A stretch of 64,000 nt of DNA from Actinomycetales bacterium (GCA_016715285.1 JADKAO010000005.1:124001-188000); one strand, 5' to 3'. Positions 52,320 to 61,048 are shown, numbered from the stretch's first letter. The notes: generated from the letters alone by a model not told the origin. A program made the numbers and translations.

Positions 52320-52610
52320 ATGGCGGAAATCTCCCGACTTCCAGGTCCAGCTGCCCATCAGTGGGTGTGGCAACAACATGGCTCATGCCGCAGGCTGAGC
52401 CCAGACGCGTTCTTCCATCCCGAAGGTGAGCGTGGCAGCGCGCGGGTCAGCCGGGCAACCGCAGCCAAACGCGTGTGTGACGACTGTCCAGTCCTCACGC
52501 AGTGCCGCATCCATGCCCTCAGCGCGCGTGAACCCTACGGAATCTGGGGTGGCCTCACCGAGGAAGAACGCGCGGCAGCGCTGGCAGGGCGGGCGGACAT
52601 CCCGGCCTAG
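52320..52610 (+). CDS. WhiB-family Fe-S transcription regulator (WhiB3/WhiD-like)
   Basis: 96 residues from the ATG at 52320, with GAGGGG 3 nt upstream. Four cluster-binding cysteines: GSC at about residue 23 and the CDDCPVLTQC group (CxxCx5C), then the GIWGG turn and a basic-acidic tail. The [4Fe-4S] cluster senses redox state or NO. Placed between sigD and groEL as is whiB3 (Rv3416) in M. tuberculosis and whiD in Streptomyces. Confidence 0.93.
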   Translation: MAEISRLPGPAAHQWVWQQHGSCRRLSPDAFFHPEGERGSARVSRATAAKRVCDDCPVLTQCRIHALSAREPYGIWGGLTEEERAAALAGRADIPA

Positions 52611-52648
52611 CTGCCCCCCGCAGGTCCCCCCGCGCGTCCCCACCACAC

Positions 52649-52686
52649 GTATGCCGTGTCACTCCCGGGGGAGTGACACGGCATAC
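52649..52686. terminator. Bidirectional terminator hairpin with octamer arms
   Basis: Perfect 18-bp inverted repeat, arms 52649-52666 and 52669-52686, loop GG. It lies between the convergent whiB (stop 52610) and groEL (stop 52717) genes. Same length and design as the hairpin at 323-360, and again each arm contains the GTATGCCG octamer. Confidence 0.8.
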
Positions 52687-52716
52687 AGGCGTGATCTTGT
52701 GCTGGAAGGCGAGGGA

Positions 52717-54336
52717 TCAGTGGCCGTGACCGTGACCGTGACCACCCGCGGCCGCAGGCGCCTCGTCTTCCTTCTTTTCCACGACGAGGGTGTCCGTGGT
52801 GAGGATCATCGACGCGATCGACGCGGCGTTACGCAGCGCTGAACGGGTCACCTTGACCGGGTCGATGACACCAGCCTTCATGAGGTCGACATACTCGCCG
52901 GTCGCGGCGTCGAGGCCCTGACCGAGCGGAAGCTCGGCGACCTTTGTCGTCACGACGTAACCCTGGAGGCCAGCGTTCTCGGCAATCCAGCGCAATGGCT
53001 CAGCGGCGGCCTTCTTGACGATGGCGGCACCCGTGGCTTCGTCGCCCGAGAGCTCCAGCTGGTCGATGGCAACCGAGGCGTGGATGAGAGCCGTGCCGCC
53101 ACCGGCGACGATGCCCTCTTCGATCGCAGCGCGCGTCGCCGAGATGGCGTCCTCGATGCGGTGCTTCTTCTCCTTGAGCTCAACCTCGGTGTGGGCACCG
53201 ACCTTGATGACGCAGACGCCACCGGCCAGCTTGGCCAGACGCTCCTGCAGCTTCTCGCGGTCCCAGTCGGAGTCGGTGCGCTCGATCTCAGCCTTGATCT
53301 GGCTGACCCGAGCGACGACGCCGTCCCTGTCGCCCTGGCCGTCGATGACCGTCGTGTTGTCCTTGGTGATGACGACGCGACGAGCCTTGCCGAGGACGTT
53401 CAGGTCAGCCTGGTCCAACTTGAGGCCGACCTCTTCGGCGATGACCTGACCACCAGTGAGGATGGCGAGGTCCTGCAGCATCGCCTTACGGCGGTCACCG
53501 AAGCCCGGGGCCTTGACGGCGGCAACCGTGAAGGTGCCCCGGATCTTGTTGACGACGAGCGTCGAGAGGGCCTCGCCGTCGACGTCTTCGGCCACGATGA
53601 CCAGGGGCTTGCCGGTCTGGACGACCTTCTCCAGCACTGGCAGGAGGTCCTGGATCGAGGAGATCTTGCCCTGGTTGATGAGGACCCAGGCGTCTTCGAG
53701 GACAGCCTCCATACGTTCGGTGTCGGTGACGAAGTATGCCGAGATGTAGCCCTTGTCGAACTGCATCCCCTCGGTGAACTCCAGCTCGGTCGCCGTGGTC
53801 GAGGACTCCTCGACCGAGATGACGCCGTCCTTGCCGACCTTGTCGAACGCCTCGGCGATGATCTCGCCGATCGCGGTGTCCTGCGCCGAGAGTGCGGCAA
53901 CCTTGCCGATCTCGTCGGACCCTTCGACCTCACGAGCGTTGACGAGCAGGCGATCGTTGAGCGCCTCGACGGCCTTGTCCATGCCGCGCTTCAGGGCTGC
54001 GGGGGCAGCGCCAGCGGCGACATTGCGCAGGCCTTCCTTGACCATGGCCTGGGCGAGCACCGTCGCGGTCGTCGTGCCGTCACCAGCGATGTCGTTGGTC
54101 TTGGTCGCGACTTCCTTGGCCAGCTGCGCGCCGAGGTTCTCGTAGGAGTCCTCCAGCTCGATCTCCCGCGCGATGGTCACGCCATCGTTGGTGATCGTGG
54201 GAGCGCCCCACTTCTTGTCGATGACGACGTTGCGGCCCTTGGGCCCGAGCGTCACCTTGACCGCGTTGGCGAGGGCGTCAACGCCCCGCTCAAGCGACTT
54301 GCGTGCCGCGTCGTCAAATTCCAGAGTCTTTGCCAC
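52717..54336 (-). CDS. groEL: Chaperonin GroEL with His-rich tail
   Basis: 539 residues. 60-kDa chaperonin; LGPKGRNVVIDKKWGAPTITNDGVTIA, AGDGTTTATVLAQAM and GGGTALIHASVA are intact. The C-terminus ends GGHGHGHGH instead of the Gly-Met tail, as in actinobacterial GroEL1 encoded with groES. It follows groES by 10 nt under two CIRCE operators. Confidence 0.97.
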   Translation of the reverse strand: MAKTLEFDDAARKSLERGVDALANAVKVTLGPKGRNVVIDKKWGAPTITNDGVTIAREIELEDSYENLGAQLAKEVATKTNDIAGDGTTTATVLAQAMVKEGLRNVAAGAAPAALKRGMDKAVEALNDRLLVNAREVEGSDEIGKVAALSAQDTAIGEIIAEAFDKVGKDGVISVEESSTTATELEFTEGMQFDKGYISAYFVTDTERMEAVLEDAWVLINQGKISSIQDLLPVLEKVVQTGKPLVIVAEDVDGEALSTLVVNKIRGTFTVAAVKAPGFGDRRKAMLQDLAILTGGQVIAEEVGLKLDQADLNVLGKARRVVITKDNTTVIDGQGDRDGVVARVSQIKAEIERTDSDWDREKLQERLAKLAGGVCVIKVGAHTEVELKEKKHRIEDAISATRAAIEEGIVAGGGTALIHASVAIDQLELSGDEATGAAIVKKAAAEPLRWIAENAGLQGYVVTTKVAELPLGQGLDAATGEYVDLMKAGVIDPVKVTRSALRNAASIASMILTTDTLVVEKKEDEAPAAAGGHGHGHGH

Positions 54337-54346
54337 GAGATCGACC

Positions 54347-54640
54347 TCAGCCGATAACCGCGAGCACGTCGCGGGCCGAGAGGATGAGGTACTCCTTGCC
54401 GGAGTGCTTGATCTCGGTGCCGCCGTACTTGCTGTAGATCACGCGGTCACCGACCTTGACGTCGACGGGCACACGGTTGCCCTTGTCGTCGATGCGACCA
54501 GGGCCGACGGCGAGAACTTCGCCCTCCTGGGGCTTCTCTTTGGCGGTGTCCGGGATGACCAGGCCCGAGGCGGTGGTGGTCTCGGCCTCGAGGGACTTGA
54601 CCAGGATGCGGTCTTCGAGCGGCTTGATGGAAACCGACAC
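54347..54640 (-). CDS. groES: Co-chaperonin GroES
   Basis: 97 residues from the GTG at 54640 (ribosome site GGAAGGAC upstream); normal length. SIKPLEDRILVK, the mobile loop TTTASGLVIPDTAKEKPQEG, and YSKYGGTEIKHSGKEYLIL. A longer open frame upstream has no support. Confidence 0.96.
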   Translation of the reverse strand: MSVSIKPLEDRILVKSLEAETTTASGLVIPDTAKEKPQEGEVLAVGPGRIDDKGNRVPVDVKVGDRVIYSKYGGTEIKHSGKEYLILSARDVLAVIG

Positions 54641-54763
54641 TTCGGCGTCCTTCCCTTTCGTGGGTCCGCGGCGTGCGCTGGGCACGCTGCGGAACGCGGT
54701 GACAAACAATGTCTGGTATGCCGTGTCGACCTCGCCGTCGCGGGGGTCGACGCCGACCCGGCG

Positions 54764-54790
54764 TCAGCACTCTCACGGGGAGAGTGCTAA
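54764..54790. promoter_or_regulatory. CIRCE operator 1 (HrcA site)
   Basis: TCAGCACTC-N9-GAGTGCTAA, one mismatch from the CIRCE consensus. It covers the predicted groES transcription start. Confidence 0.9.
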
Positions 54791-54794
54791 CGCA

Positions 54795-54824
54795 AATCTA
54801 GGTTTCTGATTAGCACTCGGTCAA
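54795..54824 (-). promoter_or_regulatory. groESL promoter
   Basis: Minus strand TTGACC (54819-54824), 18-bp spacer, TAGATT (54795-54800); predicted start near 54789. The -35 lies inside CIRCE 2 and the start inside CIRCE 1. Confidence 0.65.
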
Positions 54825-54836
54825 GTCGAGTGCCAA
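54810..54836. promoter_or_regulatory. CIRCE operator 2 (HrcA site)
   Basis: TTAGCACTC-N9-GAGTGCCAA, one mismatch from consensus. It overlaps the -35 of the groES promoter and ends 10 bp before the divergent methyltransferase gene. Confidence 0.88.
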
Positions 54837-54846
54837 TCACGAGAGG

Positions 54847-56124
54847 ATGACCGGCGTGATGGAGCCCGAGACAGCCCGATGGTTGACCTCAACCGAGGGG
54901 CAGGCGCTGATGGCGTTAGCCGAGGCTTCGGGACCCCCACGAGCCACAGGAACGCAGCGCGAGCTGGCGATTCAGATGTCCCTGCGTTCGGCTGGTCACC
55001 CTGCTACCCGCGTAGCAGCGGTGATGTCGCTGTTGGCCGCACGGGCCAAAGCCGTCGGCAAGTTCGGCGACACCGCAGGCTCACTCTTTGTCACACAAGA
55101 GGGCATCGAGCAGGCGACTCGCCCTCAGTTGGCCGCACGGCATACCGCGCGGTTTGTCGCCGCGGGCGTGCAGGAGGTCTTCGACCTCGGCTGCGGAATC
55201 GGTTCTGACGCAGCAACTTTTGCTCGCGCTGGGATCAAGGTCGTTGCCGTGGAAGCCGATCCCGTCACGGCAACCTTCGCCGCCGCCAATCTCCGCTCTT
55301 GGCCCAGTGCGCGCGTGATGACTGGGACGGCGCAGGATGTCGCTCTCCCCCGCGGGGACGCGGCCCGGCATACGGGAGTGTGGGTCGACCCTGGCCGTCG
55401 CGTTCGCGGGGTCGCGGACGTGCACGGTCGCGCTCGACGGGTCTTTTCGCTCGATGAGATCTCCCCCTCCTGGGCCGAGGTTTGCGCGTGGGCTGCGCAG
55501 CTACCTGCGACGGGCGCGAAGCTCTCACCCGCCTTCCCCCACGCCGCGTTGCCCCCCGGAGCCGAAGCGCAGTGGGCTTCGTGGCACGGCGAAGTACTCG
55601 AGTGCGTCGTGTGGTGGGGGCCGCTCGTGGAGCACCTTGGGCGAACCGCCGCGGTATGCCGGTCGGACGTGCCACCCGGTCTCGTCACCGAAGCCCACGC
55701 CGCAGCGGGTGAGGCCCACTCGCAGGCTGCAGTTGAGGCTGTGGCTGAGGTCGGGCCGTGGCTCTGGGAGGCCGACAAGGCGGTCATCCGGGCCGGATTG
55801 ACCGGGGCGCTGCCGGGTAGGGAACTCGCGCGTGGCGTTGGACTGAGCACCGGGGACAGCAACACCGACCTGCCGTGGGCGCGCCGTTTCGCCGTCCTCG
55901 ACGTCCTTCCCGCGCGCGCCAAGGTCGTGCGGCAGTGGGCGCGGGCACGCGGGGTCGGGGCATTGACGCTCAAAAAGCGGGGAACCTCGATCGAACCCGA
56001 CCGGTTCCGTGCGGACGTTGGCCCGGTGCGAGGTCCGTCATCGGCCACGCTCGTGCTCACGACCATTGCGGGCGGCCAGAGTGCCGTGGCGATCGCCGTC
56101 GACCCGACCGTTGGTCCTCAATAG
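54847..56124 (+). CDS. Class I SAM methyltransferase with THUMP-like C-terminal domain
   Basis: 425 residues. The SAM site is VFDLGCGIGSDAATFARAG with acidic VVAVEADP at the end of strand 2 (about residues 113-140). An N-terminal helical part precedes it. The C-terminal segment (LPARAKVVRQWARARGVGALTLKKRGTSIEPDRFR) resembles the THUMP-like domain found in this actinobacterial family. Substrate unknown, perhaps RNA. GAGAGG abuts the ATG. It diverges from groESL across the CIRCE region. Confidence 0.85.
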   Translation: MTGVMEPETARWLTSTEGQALMALAEASGPPRATGTQRELAIQMSLRSAGHPATRVAAVMSLLAARAKAVGKFGDTAGSLFVTQEGIEQATRPQLAARHTARFVAAGVQEVFDLGCGIGSDAATFARAGIKVVAVEADPVTATFAAANLRSWPSARVMTGTAQDVALPRGDAARHTGVWVDPGRRVRGVADVHGRARRVFSLDEISPSWAEVCAWAAQLPATGAKLSPAFPHAALPPGAEAQWASWHGEVLECVVWWGPLVEHLGRTAAVCRSDVPPGLVTEAHAAAGEAHSQAAVEAVAEVGPWLWEADKAVIRAGLTGALPGRELARGVGLSTGDSNTDLPWARRFAVLDVLPARAKVVRQWARARGVGALTLKKRGTSIEPDRFRADVGPVRGPSSATLVLTTIAGGQSAVAIAVDPTVGPQ

Positions 56125-56186
56125 GCGTTGGCTGACTGGGCCTTCGACGACGTTCCCGAGCCCACGACTGATCTCACGCTCGGCGC

Positions 56187-57005
56187 TCACATCTCCGGGT
56201 CGGTTTGTGCGCCGAACCGCTGCACTGCGTTGGCGCCGGCGTGCATCGCCCACTTCATCGCCAACTCGCGACTGTCACCACGCGCCAAGGACGCTGCCAG
56301 CGCCCCACAGAAGGCATCACCCGCGCCCGTGGTGTCGAGTACGTCCTCCTCAGGCACAGGTATGCCGTCCACCCGCAGTCCATCCCATTGCGCGCCCGCG
56401 GCCCCAAAAGTCACAAGGAGCGACTTGGGCAGGACTCCTGAGTCAGCCAGCGCGAGCGCTTCGTGCTCGTTGACCACGAGTGGGTCGGCTACAGCGAGCA
56501 CCTCGGCCGGGAGCACGGCATACGGGGATGCGTTGATCACCACGCGCGCACCCGCGGCGGCCGCCTTGGTGACCGCCTCGGTCACAACCGGGAGTGGAAT
56601 CTCCAACTGGCACAAGAGAACATCACCTGCGGTGATGTCGTTGACGTCGGCGCGTGCGCTGAGGTTGGCGCCGGGCTGCACGATGATCGTGACCTCCCCA
56701 CTGTCCTCGCGGGTGATCTGCGCCATTCCGGTCCATTGGCCATGCATGACCGCGAGGCGCGGATACACACCCCGGCTTGAGAGCCGCACGGAATAGGCAC
56801 GACCTGGCTCGTCGTCTCCGACCGCTCCGATCATGACGACACGGGCTCCGGTCTCAGCAGCAGCGATGGCCTGGTTGCCGCCTTTGCCTCCGGCATACCG
56901 GCTCACCCCCCCGGTCGCGAGCACGGTCTCACCCGGAGCGGGCAGGCGCTCGACCGGAACCACGAGATCAACATTGAGGGACCCGACGACAAGAACTCGA
57001 CCCAT
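56187..57005 (-). CDS. Ribokinase-like PfkB carbohydrate kinase
   Basis: 272 residues, slightly short for ribokinase. GSLNVDLVVPVERLPAPGET, YAGGKGGNQAIAAAE (sugar binding), and the C-terminal DTTGAGDAFCGALAASLA with the catalytic Asp and anion hole. Most like RbsK, but the substrate may be another sugar or nucleoside. ATG at 57005 with TAGGGT 7 nt upstream. Confidence 0.86.
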   Translation of the reverse strand: MGRVLVVGSLNVDLVVPVERLPAPGETVLATGGVSRYAGGKGGNQAIAAAETGARVVMIGAVGDDEPGRAYSVRLSSRGVYPRLAVMHGQWTGMAQITREDSGEVTIIVQPGANLSARADVNDITAGDVLLCQLEIPLPVVTEAVTKAAAAGARVVINASPYAVLPAEVLAVADPLVVNEHEALALADSGVLPKSLLVTFGAAGAQWDGLRVDGIPVPEEDVLDTTGAGDAFCGALAASLARGDSRELAMKWAMHAGANAVQRFGAQTDPEM

Positions 57006-57012
57006 GCTCCCG

Positions 57013-57018
57013 ACCCTA
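57013..57018 (-). promoter_or_regulatory. Leaderless -10 box of the PfkB kinase gene
   Basis: TAGGGT on the minus strand, 7 nt before the ATG at 57005. Confidence 0.5.
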
Positions 57019-57031
57019 TCGCTGCGCGCGA

Positions 57032-57037
57032 TACGGT
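57032..57037 (+). promoter_or_regulatory. Leaderless -10 box of the GH3 lipoprotein gene
   Basis: TACGGT with 6 nt to the second ATG (57044), favouring it over the ATG at 57041. Confidence 0.42.
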
Positions 57038-57043
57038 CTCATG

Positions 57044-58306
57044 ATGCACCTGCGCCTACGGGCCACCCTCGCCGTCGCTGCCGGCTCCCTGACCTTCCTG
57101 GCAGCGTGTAGCGCTGGCACCCCCGCGTCCCCGCAGGCCACTTCGGTCACCCAGCTGCCAGCCACGACGACCGACACCGCGCCCATCACGGAGGCCCCGG
57201 CAAATACCACGCCACCTTCCCCCGCTGTGTCCTCCTCGGCTAGCGCCCCGGCCTCCGCCGCCGGCAACTCCTGCACGGCGACAACGAATGCGCTTCCCCT
57301 GGGCGAGCGAATCGGCCAACTGCTGATGGTGGGAATGCAGCCAGCAGCTGCACCGCGAGGACTGGACGGCACGCTGACGACCTATCGAGTGGGGAGCGTC
57401 ATCTACCTCGGTGGCTGGCAAGGTCAGGCCAAGGTTGCGGCGACCTCCAGCCACCTCCAGTCACTCGTGACGGGATCGACCCGCTTGCTCATCGCCGCCG
57501 ACCAGGAGGGCGGTCAGGTGCAGCAACTCAAGGGAAGCGGCTTCACGCCGCTGCCGAGCGCGCTCGCGCAGGGCTCACTCAGCTCCGCGACGCTCACCAC
57601 GCTGGGCCGCACGATGGCTGGCGAACTGCGAGCGGCCGGTGTCAATGTCAACCTCGCGCCGGTCGGAGACACCGTGCCCGCAGGGACCGAAAAGACCAAC
57701 GGTCCGATCGGCCGCTATTCCCGCCAGTTCGGCAGCGACCCCACACCTGTCGCGCAGTCGGTGGCCACCCTTGTGACCGTCATGCAGGAAGGCGACAAGG
57801 TCGTCGCGACGGTCAAGCACTTCCCCGGGATCGGCCGGATCACCGGCAATACCGACACCACGGCGTCAGGGATCTCTGACTCGGCGATGCGGGTCGACGA
57901 CCCCTCCTTGCAGCCTTTCGCTGCGGCCATCTCAGCCAAGGTCGGCATGGTCATGGTGTCGTCTGCTCGCTATCCCCTCCTCGACCCGGGCGCGCAGGCT
58001 CTGTTTTCGAAGGCGATCGTCACCGACCTGCTGCGGGGGCGGCTGGGATTCCATGGAGTGGTGATCACCGACGACGTGGGTGCCGCGAAGGCTGTGGCGG
58101 ACGTGCCCGTGGGGGCGCGTGCTGTGCGCTTCATCGACGCGGGCGGGGACATCGTCCTCACGGCCAACCCAGCCCAGGTGCCGACGATGGTGGCTGCACT
58201 GAAGGCCGAGGCAGCGGCACACCCCGCGTTCGCAGCCAAGATCGATGCTGCCGCCGCACGGGTCCTCGCGCTCAAGGCCCGCTTCGGCCTCGCCACCTGC
58301 TCGTAG
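57044..58306 (+). CDS. GH3-family lipoprotein (LpqI/NagZ-like beta-N-acetylglucosaminidase)
   Basis: 420 residues. Signal peptide ending in the lipobox LAACS, a Thr/Pro/Ala-rich linker to about residue 75, then a GH3 barrel: GERIGQLLMVGMQ, IAADQEGGQVQQLKG, TVKHFPGIGRITGNTD and VVITDDVGAAKAV with the nucleophile Asp. Probably trims GlcNAc from cell-wall fragments outside the membrane. The loop that carries the His dyad in NagZ reads GNTDTTASG, without that His, as I recall for LpqI relatives. Confidence 0.86.
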   Translation: MHLRLRATLAVAAGSLTFLAACSAGTPASPQATSVTQLPATTTDTAPITEAPANTTPPSPAVSSSASAPASAAGNSCTATTNALPLGERIGQLLMVGMQPAAAPRGLDGTLTTYRVGSVIYLGGWQGQAKVAATSSHLQSLVTGSTRLLIAADQEGGQVQQLKGSGFTPLPSALAQGSLSSATLTTLGRTMAGELRAAGVNVNLAPVGDTVPAGTEKTNGPIGRYSRQFGSDPTPVAQSVATLVTVMQEGDKVVATVKHFPGIGRITGNTDTTASGISDSAMRVDDPSLQPFAAAISAKVGMVMVSSARYPLLDPGAQALFSKAIVTDLLRGRLGFHGVVITDDVGAAKAVADVPVGARAVRFIDAGGDIVLTANPAQVPTMVAALKAEAAAHPAFAAKIDAAAARVLALKARFGLATCS

Positions 58307-58341
58307 CGGGCTCGATGATCGCCTCGTGACCCGCGCCGCAC

Positions 58342-59391
58342 TTACGCGCGGACGGCGGTCACCGGCATCGACGAGTCAGCCGGGAGGTCAAGATCAGAGG
58401 CCGGACGACCCTTCGCCATCGACAGGGCTCCGAGCGCGGCGACCATCGCACCGTTGTCGGTGCACAATCCCGGCCGCGGTACGCGCAGGGCAATCCCCGC
58501 AGACTCACAGCGGGCTGCTGCCAGAGCCCGCAGCCTGGAGTTGGCCGCGACGCCTCCGCCGATGAGCAAGTCGGATACTCCTTGATCGCGACAGGCAGCG
58601 ATCGCCTTGCGCGTCAGCACGTCGACCACCGCTTCTTGGAAGCTCGCCGCCACGTCGGCAACCGGCACGGACTCGCCGGCAGCAGCACGCAATTGCACCC
58701 AACGCGAGACCGCGGTCTTCAGCCCTGAGAAGGAGAAGTCGAACCGGTGGCGAGCCAAATCGCGTCCCGTGGTCAGCCCCCGTGGGAAGTCGATCGTCAC
58801 CTGACCGTCGCGAGCCACCCGGTCGATGTGGGGTCCGCCCGGGAAGGGCAGCCCGAGCACACGAGCCACCTTGTCGAAGGCCTCACCCGCAGCATCGTCA
58901 ATCGTCGCCCCTAGTGGGCGGACATCAGCGGTCACATCAGGCACGAGCAACAAGCTCGAGTGACCACCCGACACGAGCAGCGCCATCGTGGGCTCGGGCA
59001 GGGGGCCATGCTCAAGGACATCGACCGCAACGTGGGCCGCCAGGTGGTTGACCCCATAGATCGGCACCCCGAGAGACACTGCGAGCGCCTTCGCCGCGGC
59101 GGCACCCACGAGCAGTGCGCCAGCCAGCCCGGGCCCCGCCGTGACGGCGATCGCGTCGATCTCGCGCAGCCTCACCCCGGCCTCGGCACAGGCCCGTTCG
59201 ATTGTGGGCACCATTGCGTCCAGGTGCGCTCGGCTCGCGACCTCGGGCACCACCCCGCCGAAGCGGGCATGCTCGGCCACGCTGCTCGCAATCGCGTCGA
59301 CCAGCAGGGTCTGCCCACGGACAATCCCGACTCCGGTCTCATCACACGACGTCTCGATTCCCAGCACCAGGGGTGCATCCCGCGTGGTCAC
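58342..59391 (-). CDS. tsaD: tRNA t6A threonylcarbamoyltransferase TsaD
   Basis: 349 residues. Kae1/Gcp family: VLGIETSCDETGVGIV, metal-binding YGVNHLAAHVAVD (HxxxH), LVSGGHSSLLLV and GGGVAANSRLRALA. With TsaB and TsaE it makes t6A37 on ANN-decoding tRNAs. The start overlaps the rimI stop (4 bp). Confidence 0.97.
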   Translation of the reverse strand: MTTRDAPLVLGIETSCDETGVGIVRGQTLLVDAIASSVAEHARFGGVVPEVASRAHLDAMVPTIERACAEAGVRLREIDAIAVTAGPGLAGALLVGAAAAKALAVSLGVPIYGVNHLAAHVAVDVLEHGPLPEPTMALLVSGGHSSLLLVPDVTADVRPLGATIDDAAGEAFDKVARVLGLPFPGGPHIDRVARDGQVTIDFPRGLTTGRDLARHRFDFSFSGLKTAVSRWVQLRAAAGESVPVADVAASFQEAVVDVLTRKAIAACRDQGVSDLLIGGGVAANSRLRALAAARCESAGIALRVPRPGLCTDNGAMVAALGALSMAKGRPASDLDLPADSSMPVTAVRA

Positions 59392-59852
59392 AGCAACCTC
59401 CGCATCACGACGGCGTCGACATCGCCCGGCTGGTAGTAACGCCGGCGGAGCGAGAGCCGCACGAAACCGTGCCTTTCATAGAGCCCCAGCGCGGGCGCGT
59501 TGTCAGCCCGCACCTCCAGCAGGAGCGCTCCGACCCCAGCCGTGCGGGCTCGGGACACGAGATCAGTCACCAAGGCGTCACCAACCCCGAGACCCCGGTA
59601 TGCCGGGTCGACCGCAACCGTCATGACGTCACCGGTGTCTCCCGCAAGATCGAGGCCGGCATACCCGATGATGCTCTCGCCATCCGTGGCCGAATCAGGC
59701 ACGGTGGCAACGACATACGATCGGCGCGGCCGTTCGGCAAGCTCAGCCCACCAGGTGGTTGCCGGCCAGGCATCCTCGGGGAAGAGTGCTCGCTCAAGGC
59801 TGACGACAGCGTCGAGGTCGGGCCACGCCAGATCTCTGAGTGTGACGGTCAT
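59388..59852 (-). CDS. rimI: Ribosomal protein S18-alanine N-acetyltransferase RimI
   Basis: 154 residues from the ATG at 59852, with GGGGTGA about 8 nt upstream; a GTG at 59864 overlapping the tsaB stop is possible. GNAT fold: VDPAYRGLGVGDALVTDLV (acetyl-CoA loop), LLEVRADNAPALGLYERHGF. It sits between tsaB and tsaD, the usual place in bacteria. Confidence 0.93.
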   Translation of the reverse strand: MTVTLRDLAWPDLDAVVSLERALFPEDAWPATTWWAELAERPRRSYVVATVPDSATDGESIIGYAGLDLAGDTGDVMTVAVDPAYRGLGVGDALVTDLVSRARTAGVGALLLEVRADNAPALGLYERHGFVRLSLRRRYYQPGDVDAVVMRRLL

Positions 59853-59860
59853 CGTTGCGC

Positions 59861-60535
59861 TCACCCCAGGGCCGACTTTGCCACAACGTGCGGGGCAGCA
59901 TCCGGGCGGCGCAGATAGAGCGGCGTCGTCCCCGAGAGGCTCTCCCCTGCCGCGAGCCGATGCACCGCAAGGTCGGCGAGCGCTGCTGCCGATACGTCGA
60001 GAATCCCATCGACCGGATGGTCGAAGGAGTCTGGATAGATCAGCGGCCCGCGACCGACTGCCGGGAGCGATCGGAGTTCTCCTGGGAGGTCGGCCGGACG
60101 GCATACCTGCGGTTGGGTCACGGCACGCACCTGGCCGTCGTGGACGGCATACCGAGCCCAATAGACCTCTTTGCGGCGGGCGTCCGTTGCGACCACAAGC
60201 GCCCCGTCAGCCGAGGCCGCACCGCGCGCGGCATACGCGAGCGCATCGAGGGAGCACACCCCGTGCAAGGCCGCACCCGTCGCGAGTGCCATGACGCGCG
60301 CGGTGACGATGCCGACCCGAAGCCCGGTGAACGGGCCTGGCCCGAGCCCGACGACCACGTCGGTCAGGTCGTCGGGGCGCACTCCGGCCTCGGCGAGGAC
60401 CGTCGCGATATTGGGCGCAAGCCGCTCGCCATGGGCGCGGGCGTCGATGGTCGTCGCCTCGGCGAGAACGGCATTCCCGTCATGGACCGCCGCCGTGATG
60501 GCGCTGGTCGACGTGTCGAGAGCGAGCAGAAGCAC
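59861..60535 (-). CDS. tsaB: tRNA t6A biosynthesis protein TsaB
   Basis: 224 residues. ASKHA fold without the metal-binding His pair: LLALDTSTSAITAAV, GLGPGPFTGLRVGIVTAR, VATDARRKEVYWARY. Scaffold partner of TsaD. Confidence 0.95.
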   Translation of the reverse strand: MLLLALDTSTSAITAAVHDGNAVLAEATTIDARAHGERLAPNIATVLAEAGVRPDDLTDVVVGLGPGPFTGLRVGIVTARVMALATGAALHGVCSLDALAYAARGAASADGALVVATDARRKEVYWARYAVHDGQVRAVTQPQVCRPADLPGELRSLPAVGRGPLIYPDSFDHPVDGILDVSAAALADLAVHRLAAGESLSGTTPLYLRRPDAAPHVVAKSALG

Positions 60536-60544
60536 CGCAGCAGG

Positions 60545-61048
60545 CTATCCGTCGGTGGCCATTGGGATGACCACTCCGTCCCAGCGGGGACCGACGGCGG
60601 TCACCTGGGCGATCCGAAGGTTCCCGCCAGCCGGGCTCGCGGTGAGGGTGATCTCAAGGCGGTCGGTGCTCAGTTGCTCGGCGACACCGTGCCCCCACTC
60701 GACGACAGTCACCGCGGTGTCGAGATCGGCGTCGAGGTCGAGATCGTCGAGTTCGATCGCGCTACCGAGGCGATAGGCATCGACGTGGACTAATGCGGGG
60801 CCACCGACGAGCGACGGGTGGACGCGCGCGAGGACAAAGGTGGGCGACGTGACCGGGCCTCGCACACCCAAACCCTGCCCGAGACCTTGGGTGAACGTCG
60901 TCTTGCCGGCCCCTAGGTCGCCCGTGAGCACCAGCACATCCCCACGGTGCAGAACGCCCGCAAGCAGCCGCCCAAACTCTCGGGTCGCGTCGGCGGTCGG
61001 CAATTCCACTCGTCCCGCCGAGGATGAACTCACCCGATCAGGAGACAT
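60545..61048 (-). CDS. tsaE: tRNA t6A biosynthesis ATPase TsaE
   Basis: 167 residues. P-loop LTGDLGAGKTTFTQGLGQGLG, SPTFVLARVH, HVDAYRL and VEWGHGV, all standard for TsaE. The start overlaps the 3' end of the hydrolase gene by 11 bp. Confidence 0.96.
   Translation of the reverse strand: MSPDRVSSSSAGRVELPTADATREFGRLLAGVLHRGDVLVLTGDLGAGKTTFTQGLGQGLGVRGPVTSPTFVLARVHPSLVGGPALVHVDAYRLGSAIELDDLDLDADLDTAVTVVEWGHGVAEQLSTDRLEITLTASPAGGNLRIAQVTAVGPRWDGVVIPMATDG

Noticed and set aside
53080..54357. 425-codon plus-strand frame opposite groEL
   Set aside because: Antisense shadow of groEL; GroEL residues are fully conserved on the other strand.
57044..58306. Treating the missing His of the NagZ dyad as enzyme inactivation
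   Set aside because: Secreted actinobacterial LpqI-type GH3 enzymes have, as I recall, the same GNTDT loop, and the nucleophile Asp is present.
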